From Psychrobacter sp. ANT_WB68 (lineage in GTDB: Bacteria; Pseudomonadota; Gammaproteobacteria; Pseudomonadales; Moraxellaceae), in the NCBI RefSeq assembly GCF_008369115.1, contig NZ_VOAZ01000006.1, forward strand, positions 1-64,000: a DNA stretch of 64,000 nucleotides. Direction: 5' to 3'. This document shows positions 1-7,945 of this stretch, piece after piece. Position numbers and translations under genes: made by a program. How positions within the stretch are numbered: the stretch's first letter is position 1; each line of letters begins with the position of its first letter. Under the pieces are notes generated by a model, which had not been told where the DNA came from, did not search any database, and saw nothing but the letters and a program-made list of their open reading frames with translations.

Positions 1-2
1 CG

Positions 3-182
3 GTAGAGCTTGGTTTAATCACGCCACCGATGGGGATGAATATCTTTGTCATTAAGGCGATGGCACCGCATATTAAGCTGTCCGATATGTTCAAGGGAGT
101 GATGCCCTTTATTGTCTCTGACTTGGTACGCTTAGTGATTTTAGTAGCCTTTCCGGCGATATCTTTGGTGTTGTTGAATTAG
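3..182 (+). CDS. TRAP transporter large permease (DctM-type), C-terminal fragment
   Basis: Only the last 59 codons are in the window; the gene begins to the left of it. The reading frame runs GLITPPMGMNIFVI, then a basic/polar loop, then a final hydrophobic helix ending LVLLN before TAG. The TPPxGxNxFV motif is characteristic of the last part of TRAP large permeases (DctM/SiaQM type). Those proteins form the membrane channel of sodium-driven uptake of C4-dicarboxylates, sialic acid or other carboxylates with a periplasmic binding protein. The substrate cannot be judged from this fragment. A hairpin terminator follows at 265-299. Confident about the family, not about the substrate. Confidence 0.85.
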   Translation, partial: VELGLITPPMGMNIFVIKAMAPHIKLSDMFKGVMPFIVSDLVRLVILVAFPAISLVLLN

Positions 183-264
183 TATCGATAGCACAAGATG
201 TTAGATAAAGGCTTCTATTTAAGTTTGCCTACGTCAAAAAATAAAAATAGTAGTTTGATTTTAT

Positions 265-299
265 AGCCATATTATCATGATGATACTATGGCTTTTTTT
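265..299 (+). terminator. Rho-independent terminator after TRAP permease
   Basis: The stem AGCCATA/TATGGCT (265-271 with 287-293) closes a 15-nt loop and is followed by seven T. It lies 80 nt after the TRAP stop codon and before the nucleotidase gene. Confidence 0.75.
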
Positions 300-433
300 A
301 TACGTTATTATGGGAATAGGGAGTGTGAAAATTGGGACGTTAACATAACGCGTCTCGTTATTATAGGTAGTGATGGCTATAGTAATCTTCAAACTATCCC
401 CTTATTTCTAAAAAATCGTTAAGTAGAAAAACC

Positions 434-1486
434 ATGGCCATTGATTTTACGAACACCCTAATTGTTGCCATATCGGCCACCGCTTTGTTTGATTTATCAG
501 AGTCTGAGAATTATCTCGTGTCGCTATTAGAAAAGCGTCCTAATGATGCCGTGAAAGAGTTCCGAGATTATATGGCGGAGCGTGAAAATGACCCGCTAAC
601 CATTGGCGCAGGTTATCCGCTGATTAAAGCATTGTTGAATTTAAACCATCATTGTCACGACTGTGGCAGCAAAGATGCCGCTGTCGAGGCGCCTTTAGTA
701 GAGGTGGTTATCGTCTCAAAAAGCAGCCCCGATACCGGAATTCAAGTGCTCAATGCGATTCGAGAACATGACTTAACCATTTCTCGCTCAGCCTTTATAT
801 CAGGAAGCCCTGTAGCACCCTATATTAAAGATTTCAATGTGGATTTGTTTTTGACCACCAACCGTGAGGACGCGCAACAAGTTGCTGATGCTAATATCTG
901 TGCCTGTGCGATATTGGATGCCACCCCCGTCAATACTTACGAGCTTGATACCAATCAATTGCGTATCGCTTTTGACGGTGATGCGGTATTATTTGATGAT
1001 TCAGGCGAGCTGCTTTATAAGCAAAAAGGCTTGCAGGCTTTTCATGACCGCGAAGCCCAAATGCGTGATTTACCGATAGAAAAAGGTCCGTATGCAGAAC
1101 TGTTGATTAAGCTGTCCAAAATGCAAGAGCGTCTGCCTGCAAGTTTGGAATCTTGTCCGATGAAAATAGCTTTAGTGACGGCACGCAATGCTCCTGCTGA
1201 TCTGCGAGCTATCAAGACATTGCGTGACTGGGGTGTAGATCTTGATATGGCATTTTTTTTGGGAGGCCTTGAAAAGACTTCAGTACTTAAGACATTTGCG
1301 CCGCATATTTTCTTTGATGATTCGGTTAAACATATTGATGCGGCTCGTGATTTTGTACCGACGGCGCTGGTACCTTATCATTCAACCTCGCTATTACACA
1401 CCAATAGTGTTCTCACTGCTGATAAAGATGCGTCATCACTATCTTTTAAACCAGTAGAAAACACGATGTTGTCTGCAAGTCACTAA
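434..1486 (+). CDS. 5'-nucleotidase (PF06189-type)
   Basis: 350 aa. Predicted to dephosphorylate nucleoside 5'-monophosphates in the cytoplasm. The protein matches, from memory, the bacterial 5'-nucleotidase family PF06189. It has an N-terminal domain with motifs such as ITxxxF-like ISRSAF near residue 117, a DGDAVLFDD segment at 181-189 that resembles the haloacid-dehalogenase nucleophile loop, then ALVTARNAP and a late FFDDSVKHID motif. Length is close to family members. The ATG start lacks a strong Shine-Dalgarno (GTAGAAAAACC precedes it), but no better start is seen. It is followed 36 nt later by a rhomboid gene on the same strand, so the two may be cotranscribed. Confidence 0.85.
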   Translation: MAIDFTNTLIVAISATALFDLSESENYLVSLLEKRPNDAVKEFRDYMAERENDPLTIGAGYPLIKALLNLNHHCHDCGSKDAAVEAPLVEVVIVSKSSPDTGIQVLNAIREHDLTISRSAFISGSPVAPYIKDFNVDLFLTTNREDAQQVADANICACAILDATPVNTYELDTNQLRIAFDGDAVLFDDSGELLYKQKGLQAFHDREAQMRDLPIEKGPYAELLIKLSKMQERLPASLESCPMKIALVTARNAPADLRAIKTLRDWGVDLDMAFFLGGLEKTSVLKTFAPHIFFDDSVKHIDAARDFVPTALVPYHSTSLLHTNSVLTADKDASSLSFKPVENTMLSASH

Positions 1487-1522
1487 TATGTGTTTAATCA
1501 GATCAAGAGGATATAACAGCAG

Positions 1523-2128
1523 ATGAAGTGGCATCAAGTGATGACGTTCGTGATGACCCGTATCAAGCAAGTGATCGGTCTATATGCTTTTGTTCTACTG
1601 CCAATGTGGGTTATGTTTTTTCTCAATGACACATTGTTTTTTGGTCTATGGAATATTTTTGGTATCGTACCACGAGCATTGGATATTGGCAGTATGATAG
1701 GGGTGTTTGCGTCATGGACGATGCATGGTAATTTTTCACATCTATTGGGAAATTCGCTGACACTGATGCAGATTTTGTTCTTGTTTGGCTTATTTGAGAA
1801 TAATGCTTATCGTACTGTGATTAAGTTGATTGTCGCCTCAGGCATGATGACTTGGCTAATAGCCTCGCCACTGACGATTCATATCGGCGCCTCAGGACTG
1901 TGTTTTGCGATGCTCGGTTATATGATAGGTGGGGCAGTGTTCGCTAGGCGTTGGGGCTACTTGCTTGCTTGTATCGTGATGGGAACCGGATATTGGCTTA
2001 CTATTAAACAAGGCTTGATACCACAGCAAGGTATCTCATTTGCGGCGCATTTTGGTGGTCTATGCGCCGGCTTGTTGTTGGGTGCCAATTCTAAACACGC
2101 CTATACAAGAATAAATAATCGTTATTAA
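1523..2128 (+). CDS. Rhomboid-family intramembrane serine protease
   Basis: 201 aa, about six hydrophobic segments. The rhomboid signature is complete: HLLGN at 73-77 in helix 2 (His and Asn of the oxyanion site), the catalytic Ser124 in GASG (122-125), and the catalytic His176 in AAHFGG. The enzyme should cleave membrane-anchored substrates within the inner membrane. Substrates are unknown for most bacterial rhomboids. A Shine-Dalgarno-like AGAGGA lies upstream of the ATG. It sits directly behind the 5'-nucleotidase gene with no terminator between, so shared transcription is likely but no functional link is evident. Confidence 0.9.
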   Translation: MKWHQVMTFVMTRIKQVIGLYAFVLLPMWVMFFLNDTLFFGLWNIFGIVPRALDIGSMIGVFASWTMHGNFSHLLGNSLTLMQILFLFGLFENNAYRTVIKLIVASGMMTWLIASPLTIHIGASGLCFAMLGYMIGGAVFARRWGYLLACIVMGTGYWLTIKQGLIPQQGISFAAHFGGLCAGLLLGANSKHAYTRINNRY

Positions 2129-2217
2129 CTTTATTTTTCGGTAAGTTTTTTTATAGAGCCTGTTCAATAACCTATAGAGATATTTAAAATCAGCTTATAG
2201 CCAGCTTAATGACTGAG

Positions 2218-2763
2218 TTATTTTTTATTGATACAAACATTGATATATAGCGGGTCATTCTTTTCTAAAGGTCGCCACTGGGTGGTCTGTTTAACATGCT
2301 CATCAATGCTCAGCTTACTGCCTTTTTCTTGTAGTGCATAATCTGCACGAGCAGGAGCAGCACAGTCGATGACTTGCGGTACTTGCTGAACACTTCTACG
2401 TCTCTCAAACAAATATAAATTGACCAAATAAACCTCTGGGTTATCGGCGTTAGCACGAGCATGTCCGCTATCAGCAGCTATAAAGCGTAACGTCTGTGGT
2501 TTAATATACGACCAAGGGCGAAACCAAGTACTCTCTTCAACTTTCTTAACGACATGAACGCCCTCAGGGAGCTGTGCAAGCTGTTGACCGAACCAGCTGT
2601 ATTCTTGGCTTATTTGAAAGCCAAAGATGCCGATAGCGCCAAATAATGGAATAAGCCATCTTGGTGCCTTCTTACCTGCGAGTTTGCTGAGGTGAGTTAT
2701 GACAAGGGCTATTCCAGCTAAGCCAAATCCGGCCGCTATGGTAGCGATAAACTCAAAGAGCAT
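2218..2763 (-). CDS. Hypothetical membrane protein
   Basis: 181 aa, not recognised. Two hydrophobic segments occur near the N terminus (about residues 3-23 and 37-52), followed by a soluble C-terminal region with conserved-looking aromatic and basic residues (TWFRPWSYIKPQTLRF) and two Cys (CAAP, NVCINKK). The topology suggests an inner-membrane anchor with an exported or cytoplasmic tail; which side cannot be told. Upstream on the minus strand TTAAGGAAAAGTCTT precedes the ATG, a plausible ribosome binding site. It lies downstream of the symporter operon but is separated from it by a terminator (2974-3015), so it is probably an independent unit. Confidence 0.65.
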   Translation of the reverse strand: MLFEFIATIAAGFGLAGIALVITHLSKLAGKKAPRWLIPLFGAIGIFGFQISQEYSWFGQQLAQLPEGVHVVKKVEESTWFRPWSYIKPQTLRFIAADSGHARANADNPEVYLVNLYLFERRRSVQQVPQVIDCAAPARADYALQEKGSKLSIDEHVKQTTQWRPLEKNDPLYINVCINKK

Positions 2764-2973
2764 AAGACTTTTCCTTAACGCAATCAGCGCATTTCATACC
2801 AATTATTAAAAATAAAACCACGTGTTCGACTTTTTTAAGCGCATTTATTATGGCACTTATGGTAACTTTTCTCATCATTTTTGCTTTAAAGAGGAATGAA
2901 TAAAATAATCATTTGTTAGAAATGAATTTATAACGATACTGCTTATAAAAAGGTTTGTTATAACAAGAGTTGG

Positions 2974-3015
2974 ATAAAAAAATCACTCACAAGCAGCTGC
3001 TGCCTGTGAGTGATA
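2974..3015 (-). terminator. Terminator of the symporter operon
   Basis: A perfect 10-bp inverted repeat ATCACTCACA (2982-2991) / TGTGAGTGAT (3005-3014). Read on the minus strand it is followed by a run of seven T, downstream of the symporter stop codon at 3059. Confidence 0.85.
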
Positions 3016-3058
3016 TATTGTTGTAAAAGAGCATGTACTTCACTTGATAGCTTATCGC

Positions 3059-4927
3059 TTAGTGGTCGATTGCGCCGCCAGCCCCACGTGGAGAACGTAC
3101 ACTTTCAACGAGCTCTTGGATATGTGCTGGTGGTGGAGCAGTTGCATAAGACACTGCAAATGCTACGATAAAGTTAAGCAATGCACCAACCGCGCCAAAT
3201 GATAATGGCGAGATACCAAATAACCAGTATTCTTCAGTATCAGGGAAGTTTGCAGTACCTGTGATGAAGAACCAGCCTTTAAAGACGAAGATATAAACTA
3301 AGATACTAATCAAACCCGTTAACATACCAGCGATAGCGCCAAGGTTGTTAATACGCTTAGAGAAAATACCCATCATCAATGCTGGGAACAGTGAGGCACC
3401 CGCGATACCAAAGGCTAAAGCAACGACCTGTGCGGCAAATCCTGGTGGATTAATACCTAAGTAGGTAGCAACCACAATCGCAATACCCATCGTGATACGT
3501 GCTACTTTTAGCTCACCTGCATCTGTGATATTTGGATTTAGGTTACGCTTGATCAAGTCATGACTGATCGCTGAAGAGATAGCGAGTAGTAGACCAGCTG
3601 CCGTAGATAGCGCTGCTGCCAAACCACCTGCGGCGATAAGACCGATAACCCAACCTGGTAGCTGTGCAATTTCTGGGTTAGCCAATACTAAGATATCAGC
3701 GTTCACATCTAACTCATTACCTGCCCAACCTCTATCAACAAAGATACCATCACGCTCTAAAGCATGCTCAGTTTTTGCTTTGTCAACTGCAGCCGTTGCA
3801 GCAGCGACATCACCACCGTCAGCGTTTGCGGCAGCAAATGCTAGCTCTGCTGCACCAAGTCCGCTATCACTGTATAACTGAATGCGACCATCGTTATTTA
3901 GATCGTTATACTTAATAAGACCAGTTTCTTCCCATGTTCTCATCCAGTCTGGACGCTGATCATATTCGATAGCAGGCGCGTCAACACCCTGTGGATAAAT
4001 GGTGTCGATTAAGTTTAAACGAGCCATTGCACCTACTGCTGGAGCAGTAAAATATAATAGCGAGATAAATACCAATGTCCAACCAGCTGTCCAACGGGCG
4101 TCAGCAACTTTAGGAACGGTGAAGAAGCGAATGATAACGTGCGGTAAACCTGCTGTACCAATCATCAGTGATAACGTAAACAACACCATGTTTAGCTTGT
4201 TCGGCACATCAGCGGTATAAGCGGTAAAGCCTAAGTCGACGACGATTTGATCAAGCTTGGTTAGGATAGGAATACCTGCTTCAATATGGTTTGAGAACAA
4301 ACCAAGACCTGGAATCGGGTTGCCCGTCAGCTCAAGTGAGATAAAGACCGCAGGAATCGTATAGGCAATCATTAGAACCACATACTGCGCAACCTGCGTG
4401 TAAGTAATCCCTTTCATACCACCAAGTACGGCGTAGAAGAATACAACAACCGCCGCAATAATCAGACCAGTGGTGTTATCAACTTCTAAGAAGCGTGAGA
4501 ATGCCACACCAGCACCGGTCATCTGACCGATAACATAAGTGGTTGATGCAATAATCAAACAAACAACCGCAATCATAGCAGCGGTTTTAGAATAAAAGCG
4601 GTCACCGATAAAGTCAGGAACCGTGAACTTACCAAATTTACGTAGGTAAGGTGCTAGGAGCATGGCGAGTAGTACATAACCACCTGTCCAGCCCATCAAG
4701 TACGTTGAAGCAGCATAACCGCCAGTGGCAATAATACCTGCCATCGAGATAAATGACGCTGCACTCATCCAGTCAGCAGCTGTTGCCATACCATTCATTA
4801 CTGGATGTACACCGCCGCCAGCTACATAGAATTCACTGGTCGAACCTGCACGTGCCCACCATGCAATACCGAAGTATAAAGCGAAGGATAGACCTACAAA
4901 AATAATATTAATCGTAAATTGACTCAT
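3059..4927 (-). CDS. Sodium:solute symporter, VC_2705/ActP-like, with large hydrophilic insertion
   Basis: 622 aa integral membrane protein of the solute:sodium symporter superfamily, probably importing a small carboxylate such as acetate. Motifs include the N-terminal EFYVAGGGVHP and ADWMSAASFISMAG (about 33-64) and the central LGGMKGITYTQVAQY (168-182). This layout is typical of the symporter type that pairs with a DUF4212 small subunit (TIGR03648/TIGR03647 from memory). An insertion of roughly 115 residues (about 306-424) is hydrophilic and Ala/Asp-rich. It contains an EF-hand-like loop DLNNDGRI (342-349). The start ATG has GAGGA 7-8 nt upstream and follows the DUF4212 stop by only 4 nt, so the two genes form one operon. 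Substrate is inferred from the family only. Confidence 0.88.
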   Translation of the reverse strand: MSQFTINIIFVGLSFALYFGIAWWARAGSTSEFYVAGGGVHPVMNGMATAADWMSAASFISMAGIIATGGYAASTYLMGWTGGYVLLAMLLAPYLRKFGKFTVPDFIGDRFYSKTAAMIAVVCLIIASTTYVIGQMTGAGVAFSRFLEVDNTTGLIIAAVVVFFYAVLGGMKGITYTQVAQYVVLMIAYTIPAVFISLELTGNPIPGLGLFSNHIEAGIPILTKLDQIVVDLGFTAYTADVPNKLNMVLFTLSLMIGTAGLPHVIIRFFTVPKVADARWTAGWTLVFISLLYFTAPAVGAMARLNLIDTIYPQGVDAPAIEYDQRPDWMRTWEETGLIKYNDLNNDGRIQLYSDSGLGAAELAFAAANADGGDVAAATAAVDKAKTEHALERDGIFVDRGWAGNELDVNADILVLANPEIAQLPGWVIGLIAAGGLAAALSTAAGLLLAISSAISHDLIKRNLNPNITDAGELKVARITMGIAIVVATYLGINPPGFAAQVVALAFGIAGASLFPALMMGIFSKRINNLGAIAGMLTGLISILVYIFVFKGWFFITGTANFPDTEEYWLFGISPLSFGAVGALLNFIVAFAVSYATAPPPAHIQELVESVRSPRGAGGAIDH

Positions 4928-4931
4928 AGGA

Positions 4932-5192
4932 CTATTCCTCGTCTACACCATATTGTTTATCGAGTTTATTCATGCGCCATGCATAGAAGAAGATTAAGGC
5001 GATAAAGACGATAAGAGCCCCTTGTTGTGCAAACCAAAAGCTGATATCGGTACCACCTATTCTAATACCTGACAATAATGGACGTAGTAAGATGCCAAAA
5101 CCATAAGAGACTAACGCCCAAATGACAAGGCTGACTTTAATGAGACGGAGATTGGCGCGCCAATAACCTGATGAATCGTTGTGGTTCTCCAT
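4932..5192 (-). CDS. DUF4212 small subunit of sodium:solute symporter
   Basis: 86 aa with two membrane helices (about 17-35 and 47-66) ending in a charged tail (RMNKLDKQYGVDEE). Family DUF4212 proteins are found immediately upstream of VC_2705-type symporters, as here, and are presumed accessory subunits. I place the start at the ATG at 5192, preceded at 7 nt by GGAG on the minus strand. An in-frame ATG 60 nt further upstream exists but has no ribosome binding site and adds a non-conserved leader. The gene ends 4 nt before the symporter start, so translation is probably coupled. Confidence 0.85.
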   Translation of the reverse strand: MENHNDSSGYWRANLRLIKVSLVIWALVSYGFGILLRPLLSGIRIGGTDISFWFAQQGALIVFIALIFFYAWRMNKLDKQYGVDEE

Positions 5193-6311
5193 AGGACAAC
5201 TCCTTTTGCCTAACATAAAAACAAGGTCACTGATTTGAGTCTGACAAGTCATTTTGCTTTAGTGTTTGTGCTACTACCAAAAGCAGTGTGACACTCAGTC
5301 CATCTTACAACCATAAAAACGGTAGACGAACGGCTAAAGCAGAATGATCAATCAGAATAAGTAACCCAAAATTATCAACATATGAGCAAATTTTTTCAAT
5401 GCTAGCGATACATACACTGATGTTAAGTTGCTCGGTATGACACCATAAAACTTGCAGGATAAAATCAATATTAACCGGTTAAAAATTTATCCTTTCGTTA
5501 TCTATTAACAGAGATAAAGAGGTTTTTATTAAATTAAGCGGATATAAACAGTGAGATTTAAGTAGGAAGGTCGGTATTGGCTGACAATCCTCTGTCTCAT
5601 CATTCATATCATCTTCCCGATAATATGGCTTCAATACTTCAAAACTTATTCATTCCAGTAAGTATTGCAAGCGTTTTTTATAAACTTATTAGGAATATAT
5701 ACAATATTGACTTAATTAACAATAAATAAATTTTATTTACTTTATGTAACTAAATATTCGTTCCATAGAAACTATAGCTAACTTATGTTAGTAAAAGATT
5801 AATAAATCTCCCGTCTTTAACAGAATAGCCTACTAACACCTTATTAACGTTAAGGATTTGCTCTTCTAACTATATTAATAGCTAGAAGTCAAAAATGGCA
5901 TTTATTTTAAAAATAATAATCAAGGACCCATAAGCGCATGTTATGTCGTCAAGTTTTTTTGTAATAAATAAGCGTTATATAAGGATAGTCATAATGCCAT
6001 CACTATTAATCAGTCTTAAAAGTTTTTCATTATTATTTATTTATAACAATAGATTTTTTATTTAAAGTTTTTTACTCATCAAAAGTTTATAGATATTAAA
6101 AGTTCTAAATAAAGGATTGAAACAGTTAAATAATCGCCAGTCAGTTAAAATACGCCAGCATGATATGGGTGATTTTATTGCCACTTTATTGCTTAGCTAT
6201 CCAGTACTGTTAGATAGGGCAGGAGAGAATAAAGCGTCATAAGAGGGTAGACAGTCACATTAATTAATAACATATGTTAAAAATATAGAAAGTCAGTCAG
6301 GGAAATATAGT
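5193..6311. other. 1.1-kb AT-rich intergenic region without genes
   Basis: Divergent spacer between the DUF4212-symporter operon (minus) and the AGCS symporter (plus). It is strongly AT-rich, with many A/T homopolymer runs, and no open reading frame with coding character or a ribosome binding site. A weak sigma70-like TTGACT (5707-5712) followed after 18 nt by TTTTAT is the best promoter look-alike on the plus strand. I see no convincing terminator, tRNA or long repeat. It probably holds the regulatory regions of both transporters, but its length is more than that needs. Confidence 0.6.
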
Positions 6312-7808
6312 ATGAACGAAAGCATAGCAGGTTGGTTTAATAGCATCGTCAACTATGGTGTGAGTATCATTTGGGGTAATAATGATTGGTTGATTGCCAG
6401 CAATCCGTGGTATGGGCTGCTGATGTTTGTCCTAATTGGTGCTGGCCTTTATTTCACCATCGCTACGCGATTTATTCAGTTTCGTCATTTTGGTCATATG
6501 TGGCAATTATTACGGGTCTCAAATCAGGGTCGTAAAGATGGTGGTATCAGCTCATTTGAGGCATTGATGACCTCGCTTGCAGCGCGTGTCGGTACGGGTA
6601 ATCTGGCAGGAGTAGCGATTGCTATCTATCTCGGGGGACCAGGGGCAGTTTTTTGGATGTGGATGACGGCGATAGTGGGCATGTCGACCAGTTTCATCGA
6701 GTCAACCTTAGCACAAGCCTACAAAGTACCGCATAATGACAATGTCTATCGCGGTGGACCGGCTTACTATATCGAAAAAGGCTTGGGTAAGCGCTGGCTG
6801 GCAATATTTTTCTCGCTTTGTTTGTTGGTTGCTTTTGGTTTGGCATTCAATGGCGTACAGTCAAATACCATCGCGCAAGCGACCAATGAAGCCTTTGGTG
6901 TCCCAACGTGGATGACAGGCTTAGTATTGGTGGTGTTAGTAGCGCCAGTGGTATTTGGCGGTCTGCGTTCGGTAGCACGTATCGCGGGTAAAATTGTGCC
7001 CGTCATGGCGATTCTTTATATCTTATTGGCGCTCTATATTATTATCACCAATTTTAGCGAGTTTCCAGCGGCAGTTGCTTTGATTGTAAAATCAGCCTTT
7101 GGCTTTGAGCAAGCGGCGGGCGGTGTGATTGGCTATGGTATTGCACAGGCAATGATTAACGGTATCAAACGTGGTCTGTTTTCCAATGAAGCAGGTATGG
7201 GCTCAGCGCCTAATGCGGCTGCGACGGCAAAAAGCCATCCTGACCATCCCGCCGTGCAAGGTTTTATGCAAATGCTGGGTGTGTTTATGGATACTTTGGT
7301 TATCTGTACGGCAACCGCTGCCATTATTATTCTCTCTGGCGTGGTCGACCCGAGTGTCGAACAAGAGGGTATTCAATTAACCCAGTTAGCACTGTCACAG
7401 TATGTGGGCGATATGGGTGTAATTTTCGTCGCGATTGCTATTTTCTTTTTCTCCTTTACTTCTATCATCGCCAACTATAGTTATGGTGAGTCCAATCTAG
7501 AGTTTATATCTGGTGAAAAAAATGCCAAAGTCATGATCATGATTTTCCGATTTATGGTTTTGGGCATGGTGTTTGTCGGCGCTATTGCCAGCCTCCCTGC
7601 TATTTGGAACTTTGCTGACTTATCAATGGGTCTAATGGCATTGGTCAACTTAGTGGCAATTTTAATATTGTCACCAGTTGCCCTGCGAATATTGCGTGAT
7701 TATGAACGACAAATTAAAGAAGGCAAAACCGGTGCACAAATAAAATTCGATCCCGATAATTTTGTGAAGCTTAAGGATGAAGCCAATCGTGATGCATGGA
7801 CTGACTAA
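6312..7808 (+). CDS. Alanine/glycine:cation symporter (AGCS family)
   Basis: 498 aa inner-membrane transporter with about 10-11 hydrophobic helices. It should import alanine or glycine (or glutamine in some members) with Na+. Family motifs visible are GGISSFEALMTSLAARVGTG near 77-96, GPGAVFWMW (109-117), the GGPAYYIEKGLGKRW loop (148-162), and IKRGLFSNEAGMGSAP near 285-300. Length fits the family (450-540). Ribosome binding site: CAGGGA upstream of the ATG. It is monocistronic: a long gene-free region precedes it and a strong terminator follows at 7857-7890. The exact amino acid cannot be assigned from sequence alone. Confidence 0.92.
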   Translation: MNESIAGWFNSIVNYGVSIIWGNNDWLIASNPWYGLLMFVLIGAGLYFTIATRFIQFRHFGHMWQLLRVSNQGRKDGGISSFEALMTSLAARVGTGNLAGVAIAIYLGGPGAVFWMWMTAIVGMSTSFIESTLAQAYKVPHNDNVYRGGPAYYIEKGLGKRWLAIFFSLCLLVAFGLAFNGVQSNTIAQATNEAFGVPTWMTGLVLVVLVAPVVFGGLRSVARIAGKIVPVMAILYILLALYIIITNFSEFPAAVALIVKSAFGFEQAAGGVIGYGIAQAMINGIKRGLFSNEAGMGSAPNAAATAKSHPDHPAVQGFMQMLGVFMDTLVICTATAAIIILSGVVDPSVEQEGIQLTQLALSQYVGDMGVIFVAIAIFFFSFTSIIANYSYGESNLEFISGEKNAKVMIMIFRFMVLGMVFVGAIASLPAIWNFADLSMGLMALVNLVAILILSPVALRILRDYERQIKEGKTGAQIKFDPDNFVKLKDEANRDAWTD

Positions 7809-7856
7809 ACAGGTTGACTAAGCAAACAGAGCAGTCTTTATCATTAAATGCCTGAA

Positions 7857-7890
7857 TAAAAAAACCGTCCTAAATAAGGACGGTTTTTTT
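7857..7890 (+). terminator. Terminator after AGCS symporter (bidirectional)
   Basis: AAAACCGTCC / GGACGGTTTT (7861-7870 with 7878-7887) with a 7-nt AT-rich loop and T tract. It is A/T-flanked on both sides, so it can also serve the convergent ETF-QO gene. Confidence 0.9.
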
Positions 7891-7945
7891 ATTGAAAATT
7901 GAAGAGTGAGTATTGACTGCTAGCAATCATTATCTCAAACATGAT

